Shown piece by piece: positions 21,995 through 33,400 of a DNA stretch of 64,000 nt. Below the pieces are notes generated by a model. That model searched no databases, was not told the DNA's origin, and saw only the letters and a list, made by a program, of their open reading frames with translations. The DNA comes from Euglena gracilis. Its lineage: Eukaryota; Euglenida; Euglenophyceae; Euglenales. Every line of letters starts with the position of its first letter. The stretch's first letter is position 1. The stretch lies in NCBI GenBank assembly GCA_039621445.1, contig CP154955.1, positions 20,043,462 through 20,107,461 on the forward strand. Direction: 5' to 3'. A program made the translations under genes and the position numbers.

Positions 21995-22361
21995 CCTCTC
22001 TGACCGACTCCGCGCTGATTGCGTCAACACGCCCGCCGGTCACCACAACGCTCGGAAAAAGGAACCGAGGCCCGGGAACCAAACGGTGGCTCACAAAGCC
22101 GCCAAACGGTGGCCCACAAAGCCACCCAACCGCCCACAACCATTCCCCACAGCCGCGAACGTGATCTCCCCGATAACGGACCAGGTTGCCCGAAGGGCAC
22201 CAACCCCACCAGCAGTCGACCCCCGGCACCTACACGACCGCCTTGAAGCCCACTGGCCCCGCTGCTAATCCCCCTTACCCCCTACCTTGCCACCGCACAC
22301 AACCACACTGCCCATGGGCTGCGCCCATCTGTACATAGCCCCCCTCCCTCGAACTCTGGCA
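21995..22361 (+). other. LINE C 3' UTR
   Basis: This C-rich, non-coding stretch runs up to the type A tail. GTACATAGCC at 22331-22340 recurs at a similar distance before the tails of LINEs I, F and N. Confidence 0.65.
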
Positions 22362-22412
22362 AACCCAGTAGGCTGTGCCACTGGTCGGTGGACTCGGTTC
22401 GCCCCACCACCG
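22362..22412 (+). other. Type A LINE 3' tail, copy 1
   Basis: It reads AACCCAGTAGGCTGTGCCAC, then TGGTCGGTGGACTCGGTTCG and CCCCACCACCG. Possible hairpins are CCAC/GTGG and GGTGG/CCACC, which compete for the same GGTGG. Confidence 0.8.
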
Positions 22413-22433
22413 TATATAAGTGGGCAGGCGACT

Positions 22434-22464
22434 ACACCAAGTACTTCCAAGTACTTCCAAGTAC
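22434..22464 (+). repeat. AAGTACTTCC triple repeat at LINE D 5' junction
   Basis: AAGTACTTCC occurs three times in tandem just before LINE D coding begins. ACCAAGTACTTCC also occurs at 26731-26743, about 50 bp beyond LINE D's 3' tail, so it may be the duplicated target. Confidence 0.6.
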
Positions 22465-24490
22465 TTCCACGACTGAAGGAAGCCATCCGTCGTTTCGCAC
22501 GGGGATCGGCGCCGGGGCCATCTGGGCTGCGACCAAGCCACCTCCAAGACTTCCTACGGAGACCAGGTCGAGGAGCAAGGCTGATCACTGCCCTCGCACT
22601 CCTGACTCAAGTCTGGGTGGACGGCCAGCTACCGCCCCACCACGCCGCGGCCTGGTGCTGTGCGAACCTAACGCCGCTCCGCAAAAAGGATAACAGGGTA
22701 CGTCCGGTGGCGGTTGGGGAAACCATCCGTCGCTTGGTGGGGAAAGCCCTGCTCCAGACACCAAACGCCAGATCCCTCGCCCCTACCCAAGTTGGGGTTG
22801 GGGTACGAAACGCGGCTGAGGCCATCGCATTGGGTATGCAACACCTGGTCGTTCAGCTCGGGGACACATCACCCTGGGTATCTCTCCAGGTGGACTACTC
22901 CAATGCGTTCAACACGGTGGACCGAGGGGCGATCCTGGCGGAGGCTGAAACGCGCACCCCCAGCTTGTTCAATTTTCTGCGACTCGCGTACAGTGGGCAC
23001 GTTCCCTTGTTCTGTGGTGGTCGCTCGATCCCGTCAGAGAGAGGCACCCACCAGGGCTGCCCATTGGGCCCCATAGGGTTCGCTCTCGCGCTGCAGCCTC
23101 TACTGGAACAGATCACCAAAGATGGTCAGTTGCTGTGGAACAGCTGGTACTTGGACGACGGCTTGCTGGTCGGGACCCCAGACCGGATTGAGCACTGCAT
23201 TCGTTTCTTGATGCAAGAGTCCCATCGAATAGGGCTCGGCCTCAACCTGCAGAAGTGCGTCATGTGGGGCCCGGGAGCCAGGAGTACGCCGAGTTGTGAG
23301 AGGATGCACGTCGTCCCTTGGACCCCAGGGGAAGGCATCACCGTCCTGGGCATCCCAGTTGACCACCCAGCGTCTACGGACACCACACAGACGGCGTGGG
23401 AGGTTGCCGCCGCCAAAATCGAGAAGGCCGCATCCACCATCACGTCCGTCACCGACGCTCAGGTAGCGCACCATTTGCTTCGGAGCTGTCTGGATGGCTG
23501 CAAGGTTAACCACCTGCTGCGGGCATCCCACTCATATGGCAGCCAGGACCAAGTGAGAAGCTGCTCTGAGGTCCTTAACTCCTTCGAGGACATACTGGGC
23601 ACGGCACTGAATACACAACAGCGGGCCCAGGCTTCCCTGCCCTTGTCAAGTGGCGGCTGCGGCCTCCGCATCCCAACCTTCACACAGCCTGCGGCCAGGA
23701 TTTCCTGCCTTGCAGACTTCTACTCCGATGGGGCACGACGGGTTGGTGTTCCCGGCTACGCAACCTCCCCACAGCCCTCCCTCATTACGCCTGTCTTGGA
23801 CGACCTCAGGGGCAGGCTCGGGGCCAATCACGCCACGGTCACCACCTTCCTCAGCAACCCTCAACGAATCGCGTCTGCGGACTCAGAACCCCGGAAACAG
23901 AAGTGGTGGAATCACGAGTTGGGCAAGAAGACGATGGATGACCTGGTGGACCAGGCGCGGCCCGGGGACCAGAACCGCCTCCTCGAACAGGCCACAGGTT
24001 TCGGGCACGGTTGGATGGCAGCAACCCCCTCAAACAACTCCCACACCACTTTCTCCAGCGAAGAGTACACCTTGGGGTTGAAGTGGTGGCTGGGTCTCCC
24101 GGTGCTGAACGACGTCAGCCAACCATGCACGGGATGCAACCAGCCCCTGGACAAGGAGGGTGACCACCTCCTTTGCTGTCGCAGGAATAACTTCGCCACC
24201 CGCCACAACGCTGTTCAGGACGCACTGTTCCAAACCTTGTCCAACAGCGGACAGCGGGTGCAGAAGGAGGTTTCCCTGCCAACGGCCCGAGATAGCCACC
24301 TCCGCCCGGCCGACCTCCTCCTAGACTGCTGGTCTGACGGGAAGCCGACAGCGCTGGATGTCACCGTCTGCCACGGATGGCAGCCGACTGAACACACTGC
24401 CACCCGCGAACGGTGGAGATCCTTCCTGAAGAGAAGGGAGGAGGCCAAAAAGCAGAAGTACAACATCCCATGCCAGCAAGCAGGCTGGGG
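22465..24490 (+). pseudogene. LINE D reverse transcriptase, zinc motif and RLE, 5' part
   Basis: The long open frame is uninterrupted from 22287 to 24971, but only 22465-24490 is LINE. Motifs in order: APGPSGLRPSHLQD, RPVAVGETIRRLVGKALL, SLQVDYSNAFNTVDR, GTHQGCPLGPIGFALALQ, NSWYLDDGLLVG, DGCKVNHLLRASHSYG, CTGCNQPLDKEGDHLLCC, RPADLLLDCWSDGKPTALDVTV and KKQKYNIPCQQAGW. All reverse transcriptase and nuclease residues are intact, so this copy was damaged only by truncation and the insertion. Confidence 0.9.
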
Positions 24491-24601
24491 AGGCGGACGG
24501 ACGGACGGACGGACGGCTGGTGAAAAAAGCGAAGGTCCGGACGGACGGCTGACCTTGTGGGCTTGGTCCAGAGGGCTGAAGAAAATGCACTTGGTCCAGC
24601 T

Positions 24602-24690
24602 AGCCGGCTGGCCGGCTGGCCGGCTGGCCGGCTGGCCGGCTGGCCGGCTGGCCGGCTGGCCGGCTGGCCGGCTGGCCGGCTGGCCGGATG
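24602..24690. repeat. CCGGCTGG tandem array
   Basis: About eleven perfect 8 bp units. Related (G)GCCGGCTGG blocks occur at 25990-26050. Confidence 0.95.
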
Positions 24691-24888
24691 GGTCTTTGGA
24701 AGCGCAGGCGTCTCAGTGCACGCGAGTTTGGGCAGATATATACCAGTTTTGCATGGCTAGAGAAAATTCCTTTCATCTGGACCGACGGCTGGACAGGGTG
24801 CTGGACGGACGCACGGAATCGGACCCAGGACCAACAAAGGAGAAAGGCTCGATTTTTTACATAGTTTTTATTTTAGCTTTCACTCATT

Positions 24889-24960
24889 GGTCTCATAGTG
24901 TAGCGGTCTGCACCCGGGACTTGGATTCCAACATCCCCGGTTCAATCCCGGGTGGGACCT
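24889..24960 (+). tRNA. tRNA-like sequence (isotype uncertain)
   Basis: It is 72 nt. The acceptor stem GGTCTCA/TGGGACC pairs over 7 bp with one GU. The D-arm is GTG/CAC. The T-arm CCCGG-TTCAATC-CCGGG is perfect. The A-box-like TAGTGTAGCGG and B-box-like GGTTCAATCC are present. The anticodon stem has two mismatches at its base, and the loop CTTGGAT would give UGG (Pro), although the backbone resembles tRNA-Gln. It may be a pseudogene or a SINE head. Confidence 0.55.
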
Positions 24961-25833
24961 TGAATTTTTAATTTTTAAGCTCGCGGACACTAAATTAGGA
25001 TCGAAATTAGAGCCGTTTGGGACGAACTTTTCCATATGGCAGATGGAATTTCACTGGCGGACAGACATTTTAAATTCAGACAGAGGCACAATCAAAAGAT
25101 GTTTCACTGTTTGAAATGATTGAAATCGAAGAGATGAGTTCATTTCGTGTGATAAGTTCGTGCTGATAGTTTCACAGTTGAAGGTATGTTCCCTGTTGTT
25201 GCTCCTGCTGTGTTCTTCTGGAGTGTTTGTAAACTGCCAAACATTTTTTGTAGGCGATATTCAGCATACTTTAGCATCATTTCATTCGTCTGTGATGCTA
25301 CATCTGGCACATTTCATTGTTCATCTTTTGGATGATAAATGCCACAGGGATTTAGTTCATGATTGAGTAAATGATGCTCATTTGGTTCACTTTTCACAGG
25401 ACATTGAGATTAGGACAGAGTTGATTTCAATGGAAAGACTTCAAGTCAAAGATTCAATTTGACAAAGTTGGATTTGAATGGAAAGAAGTTTTGAGACTGA
25501 CCAAGTGTTTTGAAGTCAATTGAAGGTGTGCCTTTTTTTCAAATGAGAAGTTTGTTCAAGATGCTTGAAGGTTCCTTGGCAAGCAACGGTTCCACCTTAA
25601 TTGGTTTGTGCGGCCTTGATTTTTCTGTTGTCCATGTTCTTGTGTGTTGGTTTTTCAGTTTTTGATGAAGCTTTTTTGATGAAATTTTCAAAAAAATGAA
25701 ATTTTCAACTTGAAAATTGAACGCGCACAGGGTAAAATTTTTTGGGTTCCTGAACCTCAAAAACCCCATTCCCCCTTTTTAAAAGAGGGAAGACCAAAAA
25801 GAACTTAAATTTTTTTGTTTTCAGAATGATATC

Positions 25834-25907
25834 GCCCCTCGTGGTACAGCGGTCGTGTGGTTAGTGTCTTACCGGCAGGTCGCGGGTTCGAATCCCGCCG
25901 GGGGGCA
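25834..25907 (+). tRNA. tRNA-like sequence 2 (Pol III boxes, isotype unclear)
   Basis: The acceptor GCCCCTC/GGGGGGC, the T-arm GCGGG-TTCGAAT-CCCGC, an A box TGGTACAGCGG and a perfect B box GGTTCGAATCC are visible. One extra base lies between T-arm and acceptor, and the anticodon arm does not fold well. I read it as a tRNA-derived or degraded tRNA. Confidence 0.4.
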
Positions 25908-26162
25908 ACTTCGTGGTTTTTCGTGATTTGACACGACAAGTAGAGGGAAGCCGTGATTGCTTTTCAGGAGGAAGTATTTTTTTTTGGGTCCGGCCGGCTG
26001 GCAAGACAGACTTTTGTCCGGCCGGCTGGCAAGACAGACATTGGTCCGGCTGGACGGACGGCTGGCGAAAAAATGCTTCGTCCGGCCGGACGGCTGGGCG
26101 TCCAGCATAGGTCCGGCTGAAGAGGTCCGGACGGCTCGGACGGACGGACGGCCAGCCGCCCC

Positions 26163-26361
26163 CTGGGGCTTCACGCCCTTCGCCCTGGGAACGTGGGGGG
26201 GCATGGGGCCCGAGACAGCCAAAACCCTGAGCCGGGTGGCGAAACGCGCCTCGTCCTGGCAACAGGGGGCGGAACGAGAATTAAAGGAGGCGGAGATTTA
26301 CCAGAACGTCGCAATTGGCCTATTACGCGAAGTCTTCCCCTGCAACCCAAGCACATTCTCC
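26163..26361 (+). pseudogene. LINE D C-terminal part after insertion
   Basis: This encodes GFTPFALGTWGGMGPETAK then RVAKRASSWQQGAE and LREVFPCNP. It is the direct continuation of the nuclease region and matches LINE C residues FATVAMGTWGGLGPESAK. The true stop is unclear because an A-rich stretch follows. Confidence 0.85.
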
Positions 26362-26630
26362 GATAAAAAAAAAAATAATAAAAAACACAACCCACAAAGC
26401 ACACACACACACACACACAACCACGACCCACCGCCACTCCCCCCGTCAAGCCACGTACCGCCGCCCTGCCCCCGACCCCTCTATACTCCAGCACTGCCGT
26501 TCCCCGCAGCTCCCTGCTCCCCCTCGCCCCTCTACCCTCGCGCAACGTATTGAAGGTAGGCCTAGCCCATTTTCCACCCGCCGTCCTATACCCCAGCTGT
26601 AAATTATCATAACCGCCAGCGGACCTTCAA

Positions 26631-26680
26631 ATCCAGTAGGCTGTGCCACTGGTCGGTGGATTCGGTTCGCCCCACCACCG
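26631..26680 (+). other. Type A LINE 3' tail, copy 2
   Basis: It reads ATCCAGTAGGCTGTGCCACT, GGTCGGTGGATTCGGTTCGC and CCCACCACCG, differing from copy 1 at two or three positions. LINE D ends here. Confidence 0.8.
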
Positions 26681-26896
26681 TGTCCTGACTCGGGATCCTG
26701 CTTCAAAAAAAAAGGACTTCCTAATTGGGTGTGCCACCAAGTACTTCCTAATTGGGTGGGAATCTATTCACTTCCGTACCTCAGTGATAACTAGCCACAC
26801 ATTTTTCCTGCAGAGGGCTCATCTTTTTCGGACACTGGCCCCAATCAACCCCCCAGAGCACCCCCTGAAGCATACCCATTCCACACAAGTCTCACA

Positions 26897-27768
26897 GTGT
26901 TCATCTGGAATCTCAAAGCTCAGGTCCCTGGCCACACCATTCCCCAGCAGCCCCATTCCGTGGAGGCTGTTCCTCTCTGTCAGTGGCCTGAACAGAATCC
27001 CCAACATGTGTGTCTGATTTGGTACCTGGGGCCCACAGTGTTGCCTTCCATTTGTGTGTGCATTTCGCCCCTGCAGCTCCACCCAGCCACTGGAACCAGG
27101 TTGGAACATCTCAGACCACTGACATCCCAACCCAGCTTTCCTCTCCTGCCCCCTCCCCCTCTGCAAACTGCCGTTTCCATCTACATGGTTGCCAGTCTTC
27201 TTATTTGCTTTCATAAAATGTTGTCTTTTCAACAGAAGCACTTTCTCCAACATTACCTGCCAGAAAAACCAATCTCCGGTTTCCCAGCAGTTACCACATT
27301 GGAACCCTGCGTCATCAAAAACGCTTTGTCCAAAGAACCCCAAACAGGCGTCCTGTCAGAAGGACTTTTGAACCCATATCCATCCATCCCCCCAAAGCCT
27401 GTCCCTAAAACAATCCCCCCCAAGCACACCAAACTGCCCAACACAGCACCTCCCAGTTTACCCGAAGATTTCTAACGATAATTTCCAGAGCTGAAGTCCA
27501 ATCTGTCATACAAACAGCCTTCGCCAACCACACCAAGGGCAACAACACCCAAGGGCAAACATAAAACTTGTAAAAATGGCCGGAGCGACCTGCTGTCCTA
27601 TGGGGACGTGGAAGAAAATCCCGGTCCAGCTGCTAGAAGCCCTGACTGTGCGATTTTAGCGTGCCCCCTGGGGGACACTTGCGCCTTTGTCGGTCAGAAT
27701 ACCGATTCCCTGCGGACGCATGTCAACAGAGTGCACGTCAGCGCAGGGCAAATCCCCCCCAAAAGAGT
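26897..27768 (+). pseudogene. LINE E N-terminal region with 2A motif and C2H2 finger
   Basis: A proline-rich frame (26897-27475, ending LPEDF-stop-R-stop) continues in the same frame into NGRSDLLSYGDVEENPGP at 27575-27628. This core is identical to the classic GDVEENPGP consensus. A C2H2 finger follows directly (CPLGDTCAFVGQNTDSLRTH then VNRVH), and the frame stops at 27768. Two in-frame stops before the 2A and a frameshift after it show decay. Confidence 0.72.
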
Positions 27769-28902
27769 GGCTTGAAAAAAACGCACCAATGGGCGTGTGC
27801 CAAATGTTGGCTATTAGTCAAAGGGCCAAAGTGCACCACACAAAACTGCCTGCACGTGATCCCAAGGGAGGTATCATACCAAACCACACTTCCCAGAGCC
27901 TCCGACAGCATTCCCCGGGCGCTTCCTCACAGAAAGCAAACGCCCCTCGGCCAATCTACACCATCGGACCTGCCTTCCACCGACTGCATTCTCAAAGCCC
28001 ACGTGCCCACCTTCGATAGAATCCCCACAAAGGCAAGGCGAGCGGCCGCTGAATCCTTCTCCCAAGTCTTGAATGGCCACCCTTCCTGGGAAAGCCTCAC
28101 AACCCTCGTGGCCTGGCCGAAGATTGTGCTTGCTAGCCCCGGAAAGGAAGGGCAGGGTCAGCAATCCCAAAATGCCGAACACATAATAGCCAGAGCTGAG
28201 GCAATTCAATTCCAAAACTTGAAGGACATGTGGAATCCGAAGGCGAAACCCCCAATGCCCCCGTCAACCCGAAGTCAAAGTCAAAGTAAAAGAAAAGGCA
28301 TCGAAAACCCAATGACTTTACGCAGAGTGCGACAACTCGTTAACGATGGGCAGTTCTCTCAAGCAATGAGGATCCTGAACTCAACGGGTACCCAGGATCT
28401 GAATGACCCCAGGGTGCAGAGTATCCTGAAAGACCAACACCCAAATGAGGAAGCCATCAAAAAATTACCTTGTGTCCCGGAAAATAACCTTTACTTTGGA
28501 AATGATCCTGCGTCAAAAGATGAAAGGCTGGAGGAACCAGCAAACCACATTCGAAGGTTCCACAAGACAACCGCCCCTGGACCCTCTGGCCTGAAAGCCA
28601 CACACCTACACGCTATGCTTCTCGTGAGACAACAAAGCACCAAAACCGGCCTGCTTCACGCGATCGACCGCTTAACAATGTGTGCTCTCACTGGCAATCT
28701 GCCGGCCAAAGTAGCCAACCTCCTTGGAGCGGCGAGACTCATTGCACTGAAAAAGGACAAGGAATTTCACCAACAAAACCAGGACTCAGATGACGACATG
28801 GAAGAAGACATTACGTCTCAACCAACCAAAAAGAATACAAGACCGATCGCCATTGGAGAAATCCTGAGGAGACTGATAGGCAAAGTCGCCATCAAACTCA
28901 AA
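27661..28902 (+). pseudogene. LINE E, second zinc motif to start of reverse transcriptase
   Basis: From about 27765 the frame encodes WACAKCWLLVKGPKCTTQNC (a zinc-type motif). It continues with LVAWPKIVLASPGKEGQGQQ, VRQLVNDGQFSQAMRILNS, TAPGPSGLKATHLHAM, an acidic spacer and TRPIAIGEILRRLIGKVAIK. It breaks at the AAA target of the Harbinger-like element. The first about 35 codons of this frame overlap the 2A/zinc-finger frame and are not coding. Confidence 0.85.
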
Positions 28903-29125
28903 GGAGCTGGGGTATCTGGCTAGCCGCGGCTAGCCGCGGGTGGCTGGCTGGCAAAAAAAAGGAGGAGGTCTGGCCAGCCATGGCCAGCCACGGCTGGCTG
29001 GGGGGATTTAGAGGAGGAGGAGGTCTGGCTGGATTAAGTGTTGAGGATCTGAAAGAGGAGGAGGAGGTCTGGCTGGCCGCGATGGGATTTTGCGTCTGCC
29101 ATGGTGTCAAGACGCCAGGACTATG

Positions 29126-29178
29126 CGGTGGTGGGGCGAACCGAATCCACCGACCAGTGGCACTGCCTACTGGATTTG
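29126..29178 (-). other. Type A LINE 3' tail, copy 3 (LINE F)
   Basis: On the minus strand it reads TCCAGTAGGCAGTGCCACTG, GTCGGTGGATTCGGTTCGCC and CCACCACCG. The region 29179-29634 upstream of it is the non-coding 3' UTR, with a T-run near 29590. Confidence 0.8.
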
Positions 29179-29634
29179 AGTGTTCAGGGGAGGAGGGAGC
29201 TATGTACATTTGAGGAGTGCAGGGGAGTAAGGCTATGTACAGAGGCGACAGTGAGGGAAGGTAAAACGGGTGAGCTTAGGGAATAGGAAACAGGGCGAGA
29301 TGAGGTCGTTGTTGATCAGCTTCCGGAGTTCTTCGGCCACGTGAGTTGTACCGGCGGGTCGTAATCCATTGGTTCATCGCGACATCCTTGCCCAATGGCC
29401 TTGGTCGTTTACCGACACGTGCCAGACTCAAATGGTCTCAGGAGAAGCTGTGCAGGTCGGGTGAACGAATCGATGCGGGAAGGAGGCGGACCGTAGGAAA
29501 AGCAGAGCAACGCCGCTGAAGATCAGCCGATGCCTTGTATCCAGTGGGGCCTGGCCGCGAACTCGAAAACGATATTGCCGCTTTAGCGGCCTTTTTTTTT
29601 TTTTTGCAACAGGCGCGTGGCACCGATGGCGTCT

Positions 29635-30479
29635 TTAGAGTGAGTATGGATGATGTGAGTTGCTTCCACCATCATCTGTCAGCTCCTCCGCGCACTGACC
29701 CCATGCAAGCTGCTTTGCCAGCTCCCTGGCCAGGGCCATGCTGAGGCCCTGCCAGCAATTGGCCTCTGCGGCCCTTCTTTCCCACGAGTCGTGTGGTCCC
29801 ACCAGCAGGCGAACACATTGGCCAACGAAGCTGAGGGCTGCGTCTCCCATGCCTCCGAAACAATCAAGGACGAAGGGGATAAACGTCCAGCCCCTCCGTT
29901 TGCATCCTTCGCCATACTTCTTGAATTTTTCCTCCTCCTGTGACTGGTGCCATTTCCCAAGCTCCTCAGTCCCAGGTCGGACACGGGAAGGGGCAAGGGG
30001 GTGACGGACAGTCACATCGATGGCTGCTGGGCCATTGGCGTCATACCGCATCACGAACACGTCACCTGGACGAGAGCCATCAGGCGCACTTTCTTCTCTC
30101 CTGGCCGGGAATCCAGCTCTTTGGGCCAGGCCCAAGAGATAAGATTGCACCGCCCCGTGTCGCCTCACAATGTTATTTCGGTGGCAACAGACGAGATGGT
30201 GGCCTCTTACATCAAGGGGGTTGTGTCATCGCGGGCAGCCTAGCGGTCCATCGCCGGGAGTTACCACAGGTGCACCCACGGACCACTGGATCAGGGCCTG
30301 GAATTCTCTTGTTGGGATGAGGGTTTTCAGCGCAGCAGAGGGCATCACTGATGCCCATGCCATGGCGTGGGGCTTCAGTTGGCATGTCAGCTTCAGTTTG
30401 TCCACTCCGGAGAGGGAATCGTGTAATGCTGTTTGTCGGGCCGTTGCGCACTTCTGGCCCCAGAATTTCTGGGGGATCA
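29635..30479 (-). pseudogene. LINE F zinc motif and restriction-like endonuclease
   Basis: After the frameshift the frame reads QKFWGQKCATARQ and LKPHAMAWASVMPS. It then reads GCPR-stop-HNPLDVRGHHLVCC: TGC has become TGA at the second cysteine of the zinc motif, near 30223-30225. The same frame continues RRHGAVQSYLLGLAQ, SRPGDVFVMRYDANGPAAID, VTVRHPLAPS, GWTFIPFVLDCFGGMG and EANCWQG. Two lesions therefore separate this copy from an intact one. Confidence 0.88.
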
Positions 30480-33400
30480 CACATGAGGAAGTATCTCGTG
30501 CCTTCGGGGATCTTCCAGGAAAGTTTTGACGACTGGTGGGAGTTCACATGATGTGCTGATGTCCCCGACTAGAGTCGCGAAATCTGTTGGCAGCGGGTTC
30601 GCTCCGTTGAGGGGTGGTAAGTCCAGGATGCGTTGGCCGCGAACTAGAAAATCCAGTGTGGCAGCCCATCTGGCATTCGTGCGTTCGGTGCTCGGATCTC
30701 GAATGCCCAACCCCCCAAGGCGTACAGGAAGCGTGACCTGGGTCCATTGATCTTCCTCAAGAGGCCGTCCGGCAATGACACTCATCGTGTTTCGCAAGGT
30801 TTTGCTGAGCAACGTGCACTGGGCGGTTGCCAGGGTGATTGGTGTGGTCCTCAAGAGATCGTTGACTTTGCAAGCATCCAAGCACATTCGGAGAATTGTG
30901 AACTGGATGTGTGCAGAAGGTACCTTTTGCAGGAGAGAGCATGCTTTCAAGGCCGCCTCACACCGTCCGAACCACACTCGATCTGCAAAGGTTTGATCTT
31001 CTGGGTGACAGACTGGCACTCCCAAAGACTTGAGGCCTGACCCCGGTACGTAGGGAGTGACAGGGATGCGCTGCAGCACACTTACCCCTTGTGGGATCGA
31101 CGCCCACTCTGGGTTGAAGGCGGGGCCCCACAGTGTGCATTTCTCGGCATTCAAGGCAACACCAATCGGGGGTCCCTTCTCCAACACGAGGTGCACTACG
31201 GCTTCCAGTTGGCGCCGGTTCCCCACGACGTGGGCGTCATCTAAGTACCATGCCTGCCAGCCACACACTGCATGGATTTCCTCCACGAGGCTTTGGATTG
31301 CAAGAGCGAAGGCAGCCGGTCCACAGGGGTCCCCTTGCTGAACTCCCGTTTGGCTTCGAAGGCACGCATCACCAAGGAACAAGCTGGAGTGCTCGGCGTA
31401 GCAGGTCTCTAACCACGTCACCATTTCTGGACATCGTTCGCGGGATGCCTCCAACAGGGAGTCCCTTCGGATGCAGTTGAACGCGTTGGAGAAGTCTAGT
31501 TGCAGAATTCCCCAGTCCTGGGACCCTCCTTGATGTAGTGTGGTGACAATGTGTTGGAGGCCCATTCCAATGAGCCCGCATGCATCCGGACAGCCCACAC
31601 CGAACTGTCCCGGCAGCCCTTCCAGCGTGAATTTCCGGACGGGCGGTTGGCGCATCAGGACTTTGCCCACGAGTCTTCTTAGGCACTCTCCTGAGGCGAT
31701 GGGGCGGGTGCCTTCTTGTGCGGGATCCGGTGTGGCAGGGATGAGGTTTCCCGCGCTGTCCACAGCGGTCGATGGCTTCACCTTGCGCAGGGCTGTGAGG
31801 CGTGCGGATGTGAGAATCTCAGCCGCGCCAGCAGGCCATCCCTCGTTGATGCACCTGTACACGAAATTCGAGAGTCCCTCCAACAGTGTCTCCGCCTGGC
31901 CTCCTGCCTCTTTGCCAAGCATGTCCTTCAGGTGATCCGGCTTCAGTCCGGATGGGCCTGCCGCAGACTCCTTTCCGAAGCTGAAGACGGCCCTGCGTAC
32001 CAAAGACAGCCGGTCCCTCCTCTCGTCCTCATCGGAAGGCGGCGGCACACCTTTCCGCTTGTCCGGGGGCCCTCGGCCCGGGGGCTCTTCGGAAGGGTGG
32101 AGATCCTTCAAGCGTTGGCGAACAACGGGGTTTTTGTTATCCTGTACGCCGTCGGACAGCAGGAATTGGCACGCTTTGCCAACTGCACCCTTGCTCACCA
32201 GGTGTTCAAGTCTGCGAACAAACCCCTCCTCCTGTACTTCCTCCTCACGGCGAACCTGCCCCCGCGTGCGGATTGTTTGGCTCAAATGTGGCAATCGGAT
32301 GGAGTCCTTCCAACTCTCCGCCACCGTCCGCCTCAAATATGCCTCCGCCCTTCCTCGAATGACCCGGCCCAAGCGGGCCCAGTGCCCTCGGCCGCCCTTT
32401 CCTAGAGGGGCCAGCACAGCCTTCGGGAATGCCCAAAGTGCGTGCAAAGTCTCCCACGTGGGCTTGTCATTGAACGCGCGCAGGATCGTGGAATACGCGT
32501 CCGAGACCGCTGGGAGGGCCCCCTTCGGGATATTCGAAACCGTCCCGCGGGAATCCAAAGAAATTTCGGTCCAAGACGGGCACAAATCCGGGCAAGGTGA
32601 AGTCAAGGGGGCGCCAGATTTCATGCCTGGGATAAAATCCGTCCCCATGTCCAGGTCGTCCTGCAGCGCGCTTGGGCCGCGGGTCGTGGCTCTTGAATCA
32701 GTGGAAGGGAGAGCGGCTTCTGGCGGAGGTCGGCTGAGAAGGGTCTGCAGAAGTTGTTGAAGGTCCCGGGCGTCCTGCGTCGAGGTCTCCTCCATCGGGC
32801 GTAAGGCGGAAGGAGGCACCTGTGTCGTGGCCAGCAAGAACCCCACCGCTCTTGTGGGGTCCGAAGTCAGGTCGATATCCATTGTTCCCGTCGGGGGATC
32901 CCCCGGGGGGGTTGGTCCCGGGTTTGCCTCCACGTCGCCCAATGTCAGGAGGTCGTCACCTCTGCCCGACCGGCAGTGGTAGCTTACGGCCAAGGATTTT
33001 GTTCGTGCGGAGAAAAGACAAGAGGAACGACGCTTCCCGTGTGGGCCAGGAACATGGTATGCGGCCCTGGGGGGTGTCTGGAATGTTTTTGGCGCCTCGC
33101 CAGGGTTTGCGGAAGAAGCTAGGGAGCAGGCGCGGAAATATGGCTGGGTTTCTGCCGGAAAGATGACAAGTTGCTTGCTTTTTGGCCTAATGTCTATGAA
33201 ATGGTGCTGGTTTATCTCCTTCTTTTGTTGAAGGAATAGAGCATTGGTCAAAACAACGGAAGATGCACAGGTAAACATGTGACTGGGTAAGGGGTACATC
33301 CCCCACTTTGACAGACCCAGTGTCCCACGTGCTTTCATTTCTCCCCTTTGGCTCAGCCTCCTGGGGTTGTACATCTGGGGGCTTGTTTCGTGGCTGTGCT

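Larger units (their letters stand above)
16902..22412 (+). mobile_element. LINE C: nearly full-length RLE-type LINE with 2A motifs
   Basis: This is the most complete LINE in the window, about 5.5 kb. It has an N-terminal polyprotein with repeated 2A-like motifs, a reverse transcriptase, the cysteine/histidine motif, a restriction-like endonuclease, and a 3' UTR ending in the type A tail at 22362-22412. Frameshifts near 18900, 20825 and 21270 show it is dead. LINE D begins only about 50 bp after its 3' end. Its 5' end is uncertain, somewhere just before 16902. Confidence 0.88.
24485..26168. mobile_element. Insertion with 6 bp target duplication and two tRNA-like sequences
   Basis: CTGGGG at 24485-24490 and 26163-26168 flanks about 1.67 kb. 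Removing it with one CTGGGG restores the LINE D frame exactly (AGW then GFTPFALGTWGG). Both ends carry a GGACGGACGGCTGG repeat, with similar blocks at 24499-24549 and 26045-26095. There are CCGGCTGG arrays, two tRNA-like genes and AT-rich DNA between. No transposase was found and there are no clear terminal inverted repeats. It is possibly a non-autonomous element. Confidence 0.7.
22465..26680 (+). mobile_element. LINE D: 5'-truncated copy, split by a 1.7 kb insertion
   Basis: It is related to LINE C but diverged. It starts inside the reverse transcriptase (RLKEAIRRFARGSAPGPSGL) and ends in a type A tail at 26631-26680. It is interrupted at 24485-26168 by a repeat-rich insertion flanked by CTGGGG. 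Confidence 0.87.

Noticed and set aside
22287-24971. A single 894-codon gene
   Set aside because: The first 59 codons are LINE C 3' tail and junction DNA, and the last 160 are the GC-rich insertion; only 22465-24490 is LINE coding.
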